A stretch of 64,000 nucleotides of DNA from Lutibacter flavus (GTDB lineage Bacteria; Bacteroidota; Bacteroidia; Flavobacteriales; Flavobacteriaceae), in NCBI RefSeq assembly GCF_900188355.1, contig NZ_FZNX01000006.1:124001-188000 (forward strand), read 5' to 3'. A model generated the notes under the pieces. It searched no databases. It saw only the letters and a list, made by a program, of their open reading frames with translations, and was not told the origin of the DNA. Below, piece by piece: positions 1 to 8,123 of the stretch. Positions within the stretch are counted from its first letter, which is position 1; every line of letters begins with the position of its first letter. A program made the position numbers and the translations under genes.

Positions 1-228
1 CGAAATGAATTACATCAGCATTTATTAGACAATGGAATTCCAAATGCTATTTATTATCCAGTTCCTTTGCATAGTCAAAAAGCATATACTGATCCTCGAT
101 ATAAAGAAGAGCATTTTAAAGTTACAAATGAATTAATTGATACGGTGATTTCATTACCAATGCATACTGAATTAGATAAAGAGCAACAAGATTTTATTAT
201 TTCAACTATTTTAAATTTTATAAATTAA
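1..228 (+). CDS. DegT/DnrJ/EryC1 family sugar aminotransferase (C-terminal fragment)
   Basis: The window opens inside this gene; only the last 75 codons and a TAA stop are present, in frame from base 1. The fragment contains GIPNAIYYPVPLHSQKAY, the C-terminal signature of PLP-dependent nucleotide-sugar aminotransferases of the WlbE/WbpE kind, and ends SLPMHTELDKEQQDFI, also typical of that family. Such enzymes put an amino group on a keto-sugar nucleotide for capsule or O-antigen synthesis. The start and the PLP lysine lie outside the window, so the substrate cannot be told. galE follows six bases downstream on the same strand, suggesting one sugar-nucleotide operon. Confidence 0.85.
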   Translation, partial: RNELHQHLLDNGIPNAIYYPVPLHSQKAYTDPRYKEEHFKVTNELIDTVISLPMHTELDKEQQDFIISTILNFIN

Positions 229-234
229 TTAATA

Positions 235-1242
235 ATGAAAAAGGTTTTAGTTACAGGAGGCTTAGGATTTATAGGTTCACATACAGTAGTTGAATTACAA
301 AACGAAGGATTTGAAGTTTTGATTATTGATAACTTATCAAATTCCAGCATTGAAGTTTTAAAAAGAATAACATCTATCACCGGAACTAAACCAGCTTATT
401 TTAATATTGATTTAAAAGATAAAGTTGCTGTTCAACAATTTTTCGCAACTAATAAAGTTGATGGAATTATACATTTTGCAGCTTCAAAGGCTGTTGGTGA
501 AAGTGTTCAAAAGCCTTTAGAATATTACGAAAATAATATTGGGAGTTTAGTTTACATTTTGCAAGAAATGAAAGCAAACAACTTAAATAATTTTATTTTC
601 AGTTCGTCCTGCACAGTTTATGGGCAAGCTGATGAATTACCTATTACAGAAAATGCTCCAATTAAACCTGCTGAATCTCCTTATGGAAATACAAAACAAA
701 TTGGAGAAGAAATAATTAAAGACGCTTCCAAAATTTCTGATTTAAAAGCAATTGCGTTGCGTTATTTCAACCCGATTGGGGCACACGAATCAGCAAAAAT
801 TGGAGAATTACCAATTGGAGTTCCTCAAAATTTAATACCATATGTTGTTCAAACTGCCGCAGGAATCCGAAAAGAATTGGCTGTTTTTGGTAGTGATTAT
901 AACACACCTGATGGAACTGCGGTTCGTGATTATATTCACGTTGTTGATTTAGCAAAAGCTCATATAGTTGCCTTGAAAAGGTTAATTGAAAATAAAAATA
1001 AATCACAATATGAAGTATTTAATTTAGGAACAGGCAAAGGAAATTCTGTTTTAGAAGTGATTAAATCTTTTGAAAAAGTGACTGGCAAAAAAGTTAATTA
1101 TAAATTAGTTGACAGAAGAGAAGGAGATATTACAGCTGCTTATGCCGATACTAAATATGCAAATGAAGAGCTTGGATGGAAATCTGAATTATCTTTAGAC
1201 GACGCCCTACTTTCTGCCTGGAAGTGGCAACAGACACTTTAG
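235..1242 (+). CDS. galE: UDP-glucose 4-epimerase GalE
   Basis: A 335-residue cytoplasmic short-chain dehydrogenase/reductase that interconverts UDP-glucose and UDP-galactose with bound NAD+. The N-terminal Rossmann motif GGLGFIGSH is at residues 8-16, the catalytic Ser region at 123-125, and the YxxxK pair is Tyr150/Lys154 in SPYGNTK. The length is the usual one for the family. The conserved RYFNPIGAH and the C-terminal VDRREGDITAAYAD, where the uridine moiety is bound, are present. The gene follows an aminotransferase fragment by six bases and ends just before a strong hairpin terminator, so it is probably the last gene of a polysaccharide-precursor operon. Specificity for the N-acetylated sugars is possible and cannot be excluded. 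Confidence 0.93.
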   Translation: MKKVLVTGGLGFIGSHTVVELQNEGFEVLIIDNLSNSSIEVLKRITSITGTKPAYFNIDLKDKVAVQQFFATNKVDGIIHFAASKAVGESVQKPLEYYENNIGSLVYILQEMKANNLNNFIFSSSCTVYGQADELPITENAPIKPAESPYGNTKQIGEEIIKDASKISDLKAIALRYFNPIGAHESAKIGELPIGVPQNLIPYVVQTAAGIRKELAVFGSDYNTPDGTAVRDYIHVVDLAKAHIVALKRLIENKNKSQYEVFNLGTGKGNSVLEVIKSFEKVTGKKVNYKLVDRREGDITAAYADTKYANEELGWKSELSLDDALLSAWKWQQTL

Positions 1243-1261
1243 TAGGTTAATAACTACAAAT

Positions 1262-1296
1262 AAAAAAAGCGATTGTTTAAACAATCGCTTTTTTTA
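1262..1296. terminator. Bidirectional rho-independent terminator between galE and fabD
   Basis: A 12-base-pair perfect stem, AAGCGATTGTTT against AAACAATCGCTT, is flanked by an A-run on the left and a T-run on the right. It can therefore end transcription of galE on the plus strand and of fabD on the minus strand. Confidence 0.85.
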
Positions 1297-1327
1297 TATC
1301 ATATTGTGCTTATCAAAATCTAATTCC

Positions 1328-1365
1328 GTTTGTCATTAAACTTCGGCAAGCTCCGTTTGACAAAC
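1328..1365. repeat. Short palindromic intergenic element
   Basis: The ends GTTTGTCA and TGACAAAC form an exact inverted repeat around a 22-base centre that contains CTTCGGCAAGCTCCG. This looks like a decayed copy of a dispersed Bacteroidota palindrome of the kind CTTCGACAAGCTCAG...TGACA; the family link is from memory, the inverted repeat is seen directly. It lies downstream of fabD, where it could also help terminate or protect the fabD transcript. Confidence 0.45.
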
Positions 1366-1413
1366 TTTATTTATTAACTTTCTAAAGCCTCTTCTCTTTT
1401 TATTTTTTTAAAC

Positions 1414-2301
1414 TTAAGCTTTGAATTCTGCTCCACTAGCAGCAACACTTCTATCAATTTTGCGCATTAACCCTTGTAAAACTTTACCAGGCCCAACTTC
1501 AATAAATTCAGTTCCTCCATCAGTAACCATAGCTTGTATACATTGCGTCCATCGAACAGGCGCTGTTAATTGAGCAATTAAATTCTCTTTTATTTCATCC
1601 GGATTTGTTACAGCTTTTGCAACAACATTTTGATAAACAGGACAAGTTGGCTTACTAAACTCCGTGTTTTTAATTGCCTCTGCTAATTCTTCTCTTGCAG
1701 GAGCCATTAAAGGAGAATGAAATGCTCCTCCAACAGGTAATTTTAACGCACGTCTTGCACCTCTTTCAGTTAAAACTTCACACGCTTTATCAATAGCAGA
1801 AATTTCACCAGAAATTACTAATTGACCTGGACAATTGTAATTTGCTGCAACAACAATTCCATCTATACTTGCGCAAACCTCTTCAACAATAGCATCATCC
1901 AATCCTAAAACTGCAGCCATTGTAGATTCTTGAGCCTCACAAGCTTTTTGCATTGCCAAAGCTCTTTTTGACACTAATTTAAGTCCGTCTTCAAAAGTTA
2001 AAACTCCATTTGCAACTAAAGCAGAAAGTTCACCTAAAGAATGACCTGCAACCATTTCTGGTTTAAAATCATCACCTAACGTTTTAGCTAAAATTACTGA
2101 ATGTAAAAATATAGCTGGTTGTGTTACTTTCGTTTGTTTTAATTCTTCTGCAGTTCCTTCAAACATAATATCTGTTATAGAGAAACCTAAAATTTCATTA
2201 GCTTGTTTAAAAAGTTCTTGAGCCAATGGAGAGTTTTGATATAAATCTAAACCCATTCCAGTAAATTGGGCTCCTTGCCCCGGAAAAATATATGCTTTCA
2301 T
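1414..2301 (-). CDS. fabD: Malonyl-CoA:ACP transacylase FabD
   Basis: A 295-residue cytoplasmic enzyme that moves malonyl groups from CoA to acyl carrier protein, feeding fatty-acid elongation. The N-terminal FPGQGAQ motif is at residues 6-12, the nucleophile is Ser88 in GHSLGE, and the catalytic His195 is in GGAFHSPLM. The length matches bacterial FabD. The gene stands alone here, facing galE convergently and divergent from a queuosine-precursor transporter. A -7-like box lies about 30 bases upstream of the start. Confidence 0.95.
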   Translation of the reverse strand: MKAYIFPGQGAQFTGMGLDLYQNSPLAQELFKQANEILGFSITDIMFEGTAEELKQTKVTQPAIFLHSVILAKTLGDDFKPEMVAGHSLGELSALVANGVLTFEDGLKLVSKRALAMQKACEAQESTMAAVLGLDDAIVEEVCASIDGIVVAANYNCPGQLVISGEISAIDKACEVLTERGARRALKLPVGGAFHSPLMAPAREELAEAIKNTEFSKPTCPVYQNVVAKAVTNPDEIKENLIAQLTAPVRWTQCIQAMVTDGGTEFIEVGPGKVLQGLMRKIDRSVAASGAEFKA

Positions 2302-2332
2302 CTTGTTTTATTTCAGTTTTGTTAACAAAGTG

Positions 2333-2340
2333 CAAAAATA
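2333..2340 (-). promoter_or_regulatory. Candidate -7 promoter box for fabD
   Basis: On the minus strand this reads TATTTTTG, matching the Bacteroidota -7 consensus TAnnTTTG. No clear TTG -33 element is seen at the right distance, so the call is tentative. Confidence 0.4.
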
Positions 2341-2376
2341 GTAATATTTTACTATATTAGTGTTAATTAACAACGA

Positions 2377-3069
2377 ATGAATCAAAAACAAAAATCCGAA
2401 GCTTTTACTATTTATTTAATTTTAGCATCTATGTTTATTGCGGCATTGGTTGCTTCAAATTTAATATTTCAAAAATTTTTCTATTGGAATCCATTTGGTT
2501 GGTTTCGTTTTGAATTATCCGTTGGTATTTTACCCTACCCTATTACATTTTTAATAACTGATATTATTTCTGAAATTTATGGAAAGAAAAAAGCAAATCA
2601 AGTTGTAATTGCAGGTATTTTTGCTTCATTTTTTTCAATGGGAATTATTTTAATTGCAAATTATACGCCAGCAATTGAAAGTTCTCCAATAAACAATGAA
2701 TTATTTAGTAAAGTATTTGGGTTATCGCCTATCGCAGTTTTGGCTTCTATGCTAGCTTATTTATTTGCTCAATTTATAGATATTAGAATTTTTCATTTTT
2801 GGAAACGAAAAACAAATGGAAAGCATTTATGGCTGCGTAATAACTTCTCAACTTTCTCTTCTCAATTTATTGACACTTTAACTGTAATTACATTATTATG
2901 TAGTTTTGGCGTTTTACCATGGAGTTTATTTAGCACACTTCTTATCAGTGGCTTTTTATTTAAAATTTTAATTGCCCTTTTGGATACACCTATTTTATAC
3001 TTTATTGTTTATTTATTTAAAACAAGATTTAATTTAAAAGTTGGTGAAGAAATTAAATTTATTGAATAA
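2377..3069 (+). CDS. Queuosine precursor transporter, YhhQ (DUF165) family
   Basis: A 230-residue integral membrane protein with about six hydrophobic segments. The family takes up 7-deazaguanine queuosine precursors (preQ0/preQ1) for tRNA modification. The diagnostic stretch is residues 48-70, VGILPYPITFLITDIISEIYG, with the acidic residues Asp and Glu inside a membrane helix, followed by a KKKANQVV loop. The length fits the family. It is divergent from fabD with a 75-base shared gap and has no queuosine gene next to it. The family assignment is firm; the substrate is inferred from characterised YhhQ proteins. Confidence 0.85.
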   Translation: MNQKQKSEAFTIYLILASMFIAALVASNLIFQKFFYWNPFGWFRFELSVGILPYPITFLITDIISEIYGKKKANQVVIAGIFASFFSMGIILIANYTPAIESSPINNELFSKVFGLSPIAVLASMLAYLFAQFIDIRIFHFWKRKTNGKHLWLRNNFSTFSSQFIDTLTVITLLCSFGVLPWSLFSTLLISGFLFKILIALLDTPILYFIVYLFKTRFNLKVGEEIKFIE

Positions 3070-3214
3070 TCTATAATTTGGCATATTATTTGAATTATAA
3101 ATATCACAAGGTAACAATTTTGAAGTTTAGTTGATATACCAATGTAAATGAAACATAAAGTAAATGGTGAATCCATCAATAAAAAGAAACATTTATATAT
3201 TATAAAGCAATTTT

Positions 3215-3571
3215 ATGAAAGGAAAACTAACTAAAATAATTGTATTTATTGGAATTGTAGTTTTCGCAATAAATTGTAAGTCTTCAGATTTAAATATTGA
3301 AGCTCCAATATGTATTGAAAACAAAATTGAAGAAATACTTAATAAGGAGGTTTCAAATCCGCCAACACAAGTTTGGAGATGGGAAGTTGACGGAGAAACC
3401 TATTATTATGTCACATCAGATTGTTGTGACCAATTAAATATTTTGTACTCCAAAAATTGTGATATTGTATGTGCTCCTGATGGCGGTTTTACAGGAAACG
3501 GAGATGGAAATTGCCCAGATTTTAATAGTAAAATTATTAAATCCCTAATTTGGGTAGATGATAGAGAATAA
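3215..3571 (+). CDS. Small lipoprotein, DUF6970-like
   Basis: A 118-residue protein with a lipoprotein signal: basic start, hydrophobic stretch, then lipobox FAINC with Cys21. The mature part contains PPTQVWRWEVDGETYYYV, TSDCCDQLN and CAPDGGFTGNGDGNCPDF, with several paired cysteines that suggest disulfides outside the cytoplasm. These motifs resemble the DUF6970 family of Bacteroidota, a resemblance recalled from memory. No function is known. It faces the YitT gene convergently. Confidence 0.75.
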   Translation: MKGKLTKIIVFIGIVVFAINCKSSDLNIEAPICIENKIEEILNKEVSNPPTQVWRWEVDGETYYYVTSDCCDQLNILYSKNCDIVCAPDGGFTGNGDGNCPDFNSKIIKSLIWVDDRE

Positions 3572-3602
3572 CTATTTTAAGTTATCATCACTACGAAATT
3601 AA

Positions 3603-4568
3603 TTATTTGAGTGGGCGTTTTTTAATCATTCCCCCTTTTGTATCCTTAATGCTATTCATTATTATAAATGCATTTTGGTCAATTTTATCAATCTCCGTTT
3701 TAATTCGTGCAATTTCTAGCCTTGTAACAATTGTATAAATGATATCAAATTCGGTTTGAGCTACCCCTTGCTTACCAAAGCCACCTTTACCAGAATAAAC
3801 AGTTACTCCTCTTCCTAAATTTTCTGTAATCATTAATCGAATATTTTCACTTTTTTCAGAAATGATTGTAATTCCAGTATATTCTTCAATCCCTTCAATT
3901 ACAAAATCGACTGTTTTAGAAGCCGCCATATAGGTTAACATAGCGTACAAAGCAACCTCTATGGATAAAATATAAGCACCAAATGAAAATATAATTATGT
4001 TAAAGAGTAAAATAACATCACCTATTGTAAGTCCTGTTTTTTTGCTTAGATAAATGGCCAATACCTCGGTTCCATCTATAACTGCACCTCCTCTAATTGC
4101 CATTCCAATACCTGCTCCCAAGAAAAACCCACCAAAAACTGCAATTAATAATTTATCTGAAGTAATTACTGGATATGGGATAAAATGTACTGACAATGCT
4201 AATGCAACTATCGCTAAAATACTTTTTATTGCAAATTGTTTGCCTAAATTTGAATAACCTAAAACTATAAATGGCAAATTGACAATTACTATCAATATTG
4301 ATAGTGATATGTGAGTAGTTTCAGAGATTAATAATGAAATTCCCATAGCACCTCCATCAATAAAAGAATTAGGTAATAAAAACCCCTTTAAACCAAAACC
4401 GGCAGAAACCACCCCAATTACAATAAAAAAAATTTCATTTATGATATGAGAAATACTAACTTCTAATAATTTTACTTCATCCGATAACCTTTTATGAGGT
4501 TTTGTCGAATTCTTTTTAAACCTCCTTATTACTGTCCCAACAACTATTTTATGAATAAAATTGATCAT
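3603..4568 (-). CDS. YitT family membrane protein (DUF161/DUF2179)
   Basis: A 321-residue protein with five to six membrane segments (roughly residues 45-200) followed by a soluble C-terminal DUF2179 domain. Visible family motifs are LLPNSFIDGGAMGISLL near residue 65, GIGMAIRGGAVIDGTEVLA near residue 155, and the C-terminal GRGVTVYSGKGGFG. The N-terminal extension of about 40 residues is basic and cytoplasmic. The function of YitT proteins is not established; the C-terminal domain resembles small-ligand-binding folds. Neighbours give no functional hint. Confidence 0.85.
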   Translation of the reverse strand: MINFIHKIVVGTVIRRFKKNSTKPHKRLSDEVKLLEVSISHIINEIFFIVIGVVSAGFGLKGFLLPNSFIDGGAMGISLLISETTHISLSILIVIVNLPFIVLGYSNLGKQFAIKSILAIVALALSVHFIPYPVITSDKLLIAVFGGFFLGAGIGMAIRGGAVIDGTEVLAIYLSKKTGLTIGDVILLFNIIIFSFGAYILSIEVALYAMLTYMAASKTVDFVIEGIEEYTGITIISEKSENIRLMITENLGRGVTVYSGKGGFGKQGVAQTEFDIIYTIVTRLEIARIKTEIDKIDQNAFIIMNSIKDTKGGMIKKRPLK

Positions 4569-4596
4569 ACTTACTATTTATAATTGATGAAATTTA

Positions 4597-5394
4597 TTAT
4601 TTAATTGTAATAATCACTTTATAACCCTCACTATTTCTAACATTAAAAACTGTATTGTCTTCAAATAGTAAATATTGACCTTTAATTCCTTTTAATTTTC
4701 CTGAATACACATGTGCTTTTTCCAGATTTAATGTTTTTATTTTGGTTGGATATTTTAAAACAGGATAGTTCATTTCTGTAATTTTACCATTATTTGCTAA
4801 AAAATAATCTTGTGCTTCTTCAGGAATAAAAGATTTCAATTTTTCGCGTTCTTCAATTAAATCGGCATCTGAAACTTCATTTTTTAGCATTTTTTGCCAA
4901 CTGGTTTTATCTGCAACGTGATCTTTTAAAGCAACCTCGGTTATCCCAGCTAAATATCTATTTGGTACTTCCACAATTTCAATTGCTTTTGTTGCTCCCT
5001 GATCAATCCAACGCGTTGGTATTTGTGTTTTTCTGGTAACTCCAACCTTAACATTACTAGATAAAGCTAAATAAACAATGTGTGGTTTTAATTGTACACC
5101 TTGTTCAAATTCTAAATCTCTATCCTCAATACCTAAATGAGCGGTACTTAATTCAGGTTTCATAATCCAATCTCCAACTGCAGCACTTTTGTAAAAACAC
5201 TCATAACAAAAGCCTTGCCTAAATATTTTCTTTTCTTTCCCGCAGCATAAACATTGATAACCTTCAAAACTAAATTCAATTTCTTTATCTAATAATTGGT
5301 TCAGATTTAAAAAATCATTTTCAACATCCAAATAATATTGAACTTCATCATTTAATTCAGTCTTCATTTTTTTTAAAACAGCGTGATATTGCAT
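4597..5394 (-). CDS. DUF2797 protein with zinc-ribbon-like cysteines
   Basis: A soluble protein of 265 residues if started at the ATG at 5394. That start is preferred because the upstream in-frame ATG at 5451 would run into the divergent gene starting at 5440, and the extra 19 residues look unlike the family. Near the N-terminus two CxxC pairs, CLCCGK and CYECF, spaced by FRQGF form a probable zinc site. Further on, the motifs KPHIVYLALSSNVKVGVTR and RWIDQGA are family signatures that recall GIY-YIG-like folds. The function is unknown. It is transcribed away from the GH3 gene with a 45-base gap. Confidence 0.8.
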   Translation of the reverse strand: MQYHAVLKKMKTELNDEVQYYLDVENDFLNLNQLLDKEIEFSFEGYQCLCCGKEKKIFRQGFCYECFYKSAAVGDWIMKPELSTAHLGIEDRDLEFEQGVQLKPHIVYLALSSNVKVGVTRKTQIPTRWIDQGATKAIEIVEVPNRYLAGITEVALKDHVADKTSWQKMLKNEVSDADLIEEREKLKSFIPEEAQDYFLANNGKITEMNYPVLKYPTKIKTLNLEKAHVYSGKLKGIKGQYLLFEDNTVFNVRNSEGYKVIITIK

Positions 5395-5439
5395 AAAAGT
5401 TTTTCTTAAATTTAACAAACCAAATATACTTAATATAAT

Positions 5440-6960
5440 ATGCCATTTCAAATAGTGAATTCAATTATTTCGTGGTTTTTAAAAAAGCGAAAACACCAAA
5501 TGGAATTATTTTTAAAATATCCTATAGATGTGCAGCAGGAATTACTTTTTAAATTATTAAACAAAGCGAAATATACAGAAATAGGAAAGCGGTTTAAATT
5601 TTCTAATTTAGCTACTTACCAAGATTTTAACAGAAATGTTCCAATTAAACAATATGAATCCATTGAGCACTTAATTGAACGCACTCGAAAAGGGGAACAG
5701 AATGTATTTTGGCCAACACCAATAAAATGGTTCGCAAAATCTAGCGGGACTACAAATTCTAAAAGTAAATATATTCCTGTTAGTGATGAGGCGTTAGAAA
5801 ATTGCCATTTTAAGGCTGGAAAAGATATGCTTTGTTTGTATTTTAATAACAACGATGCTGCTCAACTATTTACCGGAAAAGGTTTACGTTTAGGCGGAAG
5901 TAGTGCAGTTTATGAAGACAACAATTCTTATTTTGGAGATTTATCAGCTATTATTATAGAAAATATGCCTTTTTGGGCAGATTTTAGTAGCGCTCCAAAA
6001 CAAGAAACTGCTTTAATGGGTGAGTGGGAATCTAAAATGAAAGCGATCATAGATGAAACCATAGAAGAAGATATCACTAGTTTAGTTGGTGTTCCGTCCT
6101 GGATGCTCGTATTACTTAATAAAGTGTTAGAAAAAACAGGAAAATCCAATATAATAGAGGTTTGGCCAAATCTTGAAGTCTATTTTCACGGAGGTGTAAA
6201 CTTTAATCCATATCGTGAGCAATTCAAAAAATTAATACCAAAAAAAGATTTTAAATATTACGAAACTTACAATGCTTCTGAAGGATTTTTCGCCATCCAA
6301 GACCAAAACAATTCTTTTGATTTATTATTAATGTTAGACTATGGAATATTTTATGAATTTATTCCAATGGAGCATTTTAATGGAGAAAACTCAGAAGCTA
6401 TTCCATTATCCCAAGTAGAATTGGATAAAAATTATGCCTTAGTTATTACCACAAATGGAGGTTTATGGCGTTATTTAATTGGAGACACCGTTAAATTCAC
6501 TTCTTTAAATCCCTTTAGAATTAGAATTACAGGTAGAACAAAACACTTTATAAATGTTTTTGGTGAAGAACTTATTATTGAAAATGCTGAAGAAGCCTTA
6601 AAGCAAGCTTGTTTAAAAACCAATGCTGAAATTTCAGAATATACTGTTGCTCCTATTTTTATGAATGGAGATAATAGTGGTGGACACGAGTGGGTTATAG
6701 AATTTAAAAACCATCCTAAAAATATTAATTATTTCACGGAATTATTAGACAATTCTTTAAAGGCTATAAATTCTGATTATGAAGCTAAACGTTATAATAA
6801 TATGGCACTAAAATTACCTAAAATTAATGTTGTTAGAGAGGGTTTATTTTATGATTGGCTGAAACAACAAGGTAAATTAGGTGGGCAGCATAAAATTCCT
6901 AGACTTTCAAACTCTAGAAAACATTTAGAAGAAATCTTAGAACTGGAAGTTAGTTGTTAG
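5440..6960 (+). CDS. GH3 family protein (acyl-acid amido synthetase-like adenylating enzyme)
   Basis: A 506-residue protein of the GH3 family, part of the ANL adenylating superfamily that in plants conjugates amino acids to auxin or jasmonate. The first ATP-binding motif is FAKSSGTTNSKSKYIP near residue 100. YNASEGFFA near residue 278 matches the second motif, and LVITTNGGLWRYLIGDTVKFT near residue 340 the third. The length and domain order (large N-terminal, small C-terminal domain) are those of bacterial GH3 proteins. The bacterial substrate is unknown. It is convergent with the prenyl synthase, with only seven bases between the stop codons. Confidence 0.87.
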   Translation: MPFQIVNSIISWFLKKRKHQMELFLKYPIDVQQELLFKLLNKAKYTEIGKRFKFSNLATYQDFNRNVPIKQYESIEHLIERTRKGEQNVFWPTPIKWFAKSSGTTNSKSKYIPVSDEALENCHFKAGKDMLCLYFNNNDAAQLFTGKGLRLGGSSAVYEDNNSYFGDLSAIIIENMPFWADFSSAPKQETALMGEWESKMKAIIDETIEEDITSLVGVPSWMLVLLNKVLEKTGKSNIIEVWPNLEVYFHGGVNFNPYREQFKKLIPKKDFKYYETYNASEGFFAIQDQNNSFDLLLMLDYGIFYEFIPMEHFNGENSEAIPLSQVELDKNYALVITTNGGLWRYLIGDTVKFTSLNPFRIRITGRTKHFINVFGEELIIENAEEALKQACLKTNAEISEYTVAPIFMNGDNSGGHEWVIEFKNHPKNINYFTELLDNSLKAINSDYEAKRYNNMALKLPKINVVREGLFYDWLKQQGKLGGQHKIPRLSNSRKHLEEILELEVSC

Positions 6961-6967
6961 AAAAAAT

Positions 6968-7948
6968 CTAAATTTTCCGCTCAATAACATAGTTTACCAT
7001 AATAACTAAAGACTCTTTATAAGGAGAATCTGGATAGGTATTTAAAATTTCTAAAGCTTTGATTTTGTATTCTTCCATTTTAGAAATGGTATATTCAATT
7101 CCACCTTTTTCTTTAACAAAAGAAATTACTTCTTTTACCCTTTTCTTATCTTTATTATGGTTTTTAACAGAATTAATTAACCATTTTTTATCTTTCTTAG
7201 AACAATTATTCAAAGTATAAATTAAAGGCAAGGTCATTTTTTGTTCTTTAATATCAATACCTGTTGGCTTTCCAATTTTAGCATCGGTATAATCAAATAA
7301 ATCATCTTTAATTTGAAATGCAATTCCAATAAGTTCTCCAAAAGTCCTCATTTTTTCAATTTCCTCAACATCACTAATAACAGATGCTGCACCTATTCCA
7401 CAACAGGCTGCAATTAAAGTTGCCGTTTTTTGACGAATAATTTCAAAATAAATATCTTCAGTAATGTCTAATTTTCTGGCCTTTTCAATTTGCAATAATT
7501 CACCTTCACTCATTTCCCGAACAGCAACAGAAATCAATTTTAAAATATCAAAATCGTTATTGTCAATTGAAAGCAATAACCCTTTTGAAAGCAGAAAATC
7601 TCCAACTAAAACAGCTATTTTATTTTTCCAAAGTGCATTAATAGAGAAAAATCCACGTCTTCTATTACTATCATCAACAACATCGTCATGCACCAAAGTA
7701 GCTGTATGAATTAGTTCAATTATGGAAGCACCACGATACGTTCTTTCTTTAAAATTACCATTAGAAACCATTTTAGCAACCAAAAAAACAAACATTGGTC
7801 GCATTTGTTTTCCTTTTCTTCTAACAATGTAATGTGTAATTCTATTTAATAGTGGAACCTTTGAAACCATGGACTCTCTAAATTTACTTTCAAAGAGTTC
7901 CATTTCTTGAAGAATGGGTTGTTTTATTTGTTCTATTGGTTTCATCAA
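6968..7948 (-). CDS. Polyprenyl diphosphate synthase (IspA/IspB family)
   Basis: A 326-residue trans-prenyltransferase that adds isopentenyl units to an allylic diphosphate. The first aspartate-rich motif is HDDVVDDSNRRRG near residues 93-105 and the second is FQIKDDLFDY near residue 216. The size and the small side chains before the first motif fit a medium- to long-chain synthase. Flavobacteriaceae make menaquinone-6, so a hexaprenyl product for the quinone tail is likely, but chain length cannot be read with certainty. A -7-like box TATTTTTG lies at 7954-7961 just upstream on the minus strand. Confidence 0.88.
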   Translation of the reverse strand: MMKPIEQIKQPILQEMELFESKFRESMVSKVPLLNRITHYIVRRKGKQMRPMFVFLVAKMVSNGNFKERTYRGASIIELIHTATLVHDDVVDDSNRRRGFFSINALWKNKIAVLVGDFLLSKGLLLSIDNNDFDILKLISVAVREMSEGELLQIEKARKLDITEDIYFEIIRQKTATLIAACCGIGAASVISDVEEIEKMRTFGELIGIAFQIKDDLFDYTDAKIGKPTGIDIKEQKMTLPLIYTLNNCSKKDKKWLINSVKNHNKDKKRVKEVISFVKEKGGIEYTISKMEEYKIKALEILNTYPDSPYKESLVIMVNYVIERKI

Positions 7949-8000
7949 TTACACAAAAATAGCAGTTTATTTTAAATGGAGTTGCAATTATTATAAATAA

Positions 8001-8057
8001 AAAAAAATAACCTTAACATGTCCAAGACTTCATAAAAAGTCAAGCCATGTCAAGGTT
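8001..8057 (-). terminator. Terminator of the aromatic operon
   Basis: An imperfect long hairpin: AACCTTAACATG (8009-8020) pairs with CATGTCAAGGTT (8046-8057) with one mismatch, and an inner GACTT/AAGTC stem extends it. On the minus strand it is followed by a long U-run (the A-run at 8000-8007 on the plus strand). It lies 66 bases after the DAHP synthase stop codon. Confidence 0.75.
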
Positions 8058-8123
8058 AAAATTTTGGTTTTTTTCAAGTTTAAAACAAAGCCAAGTTTAA
8101 GGCTTGATCTAGGTTCTTGAAAA

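Noticed and set aside
5395-5451. N-terminal extension of the DUF2797 protein
   Set aside because: It would overlap the divergent GH3 gene and adds residues unlike the family; the ATG at 5394 is preferred.
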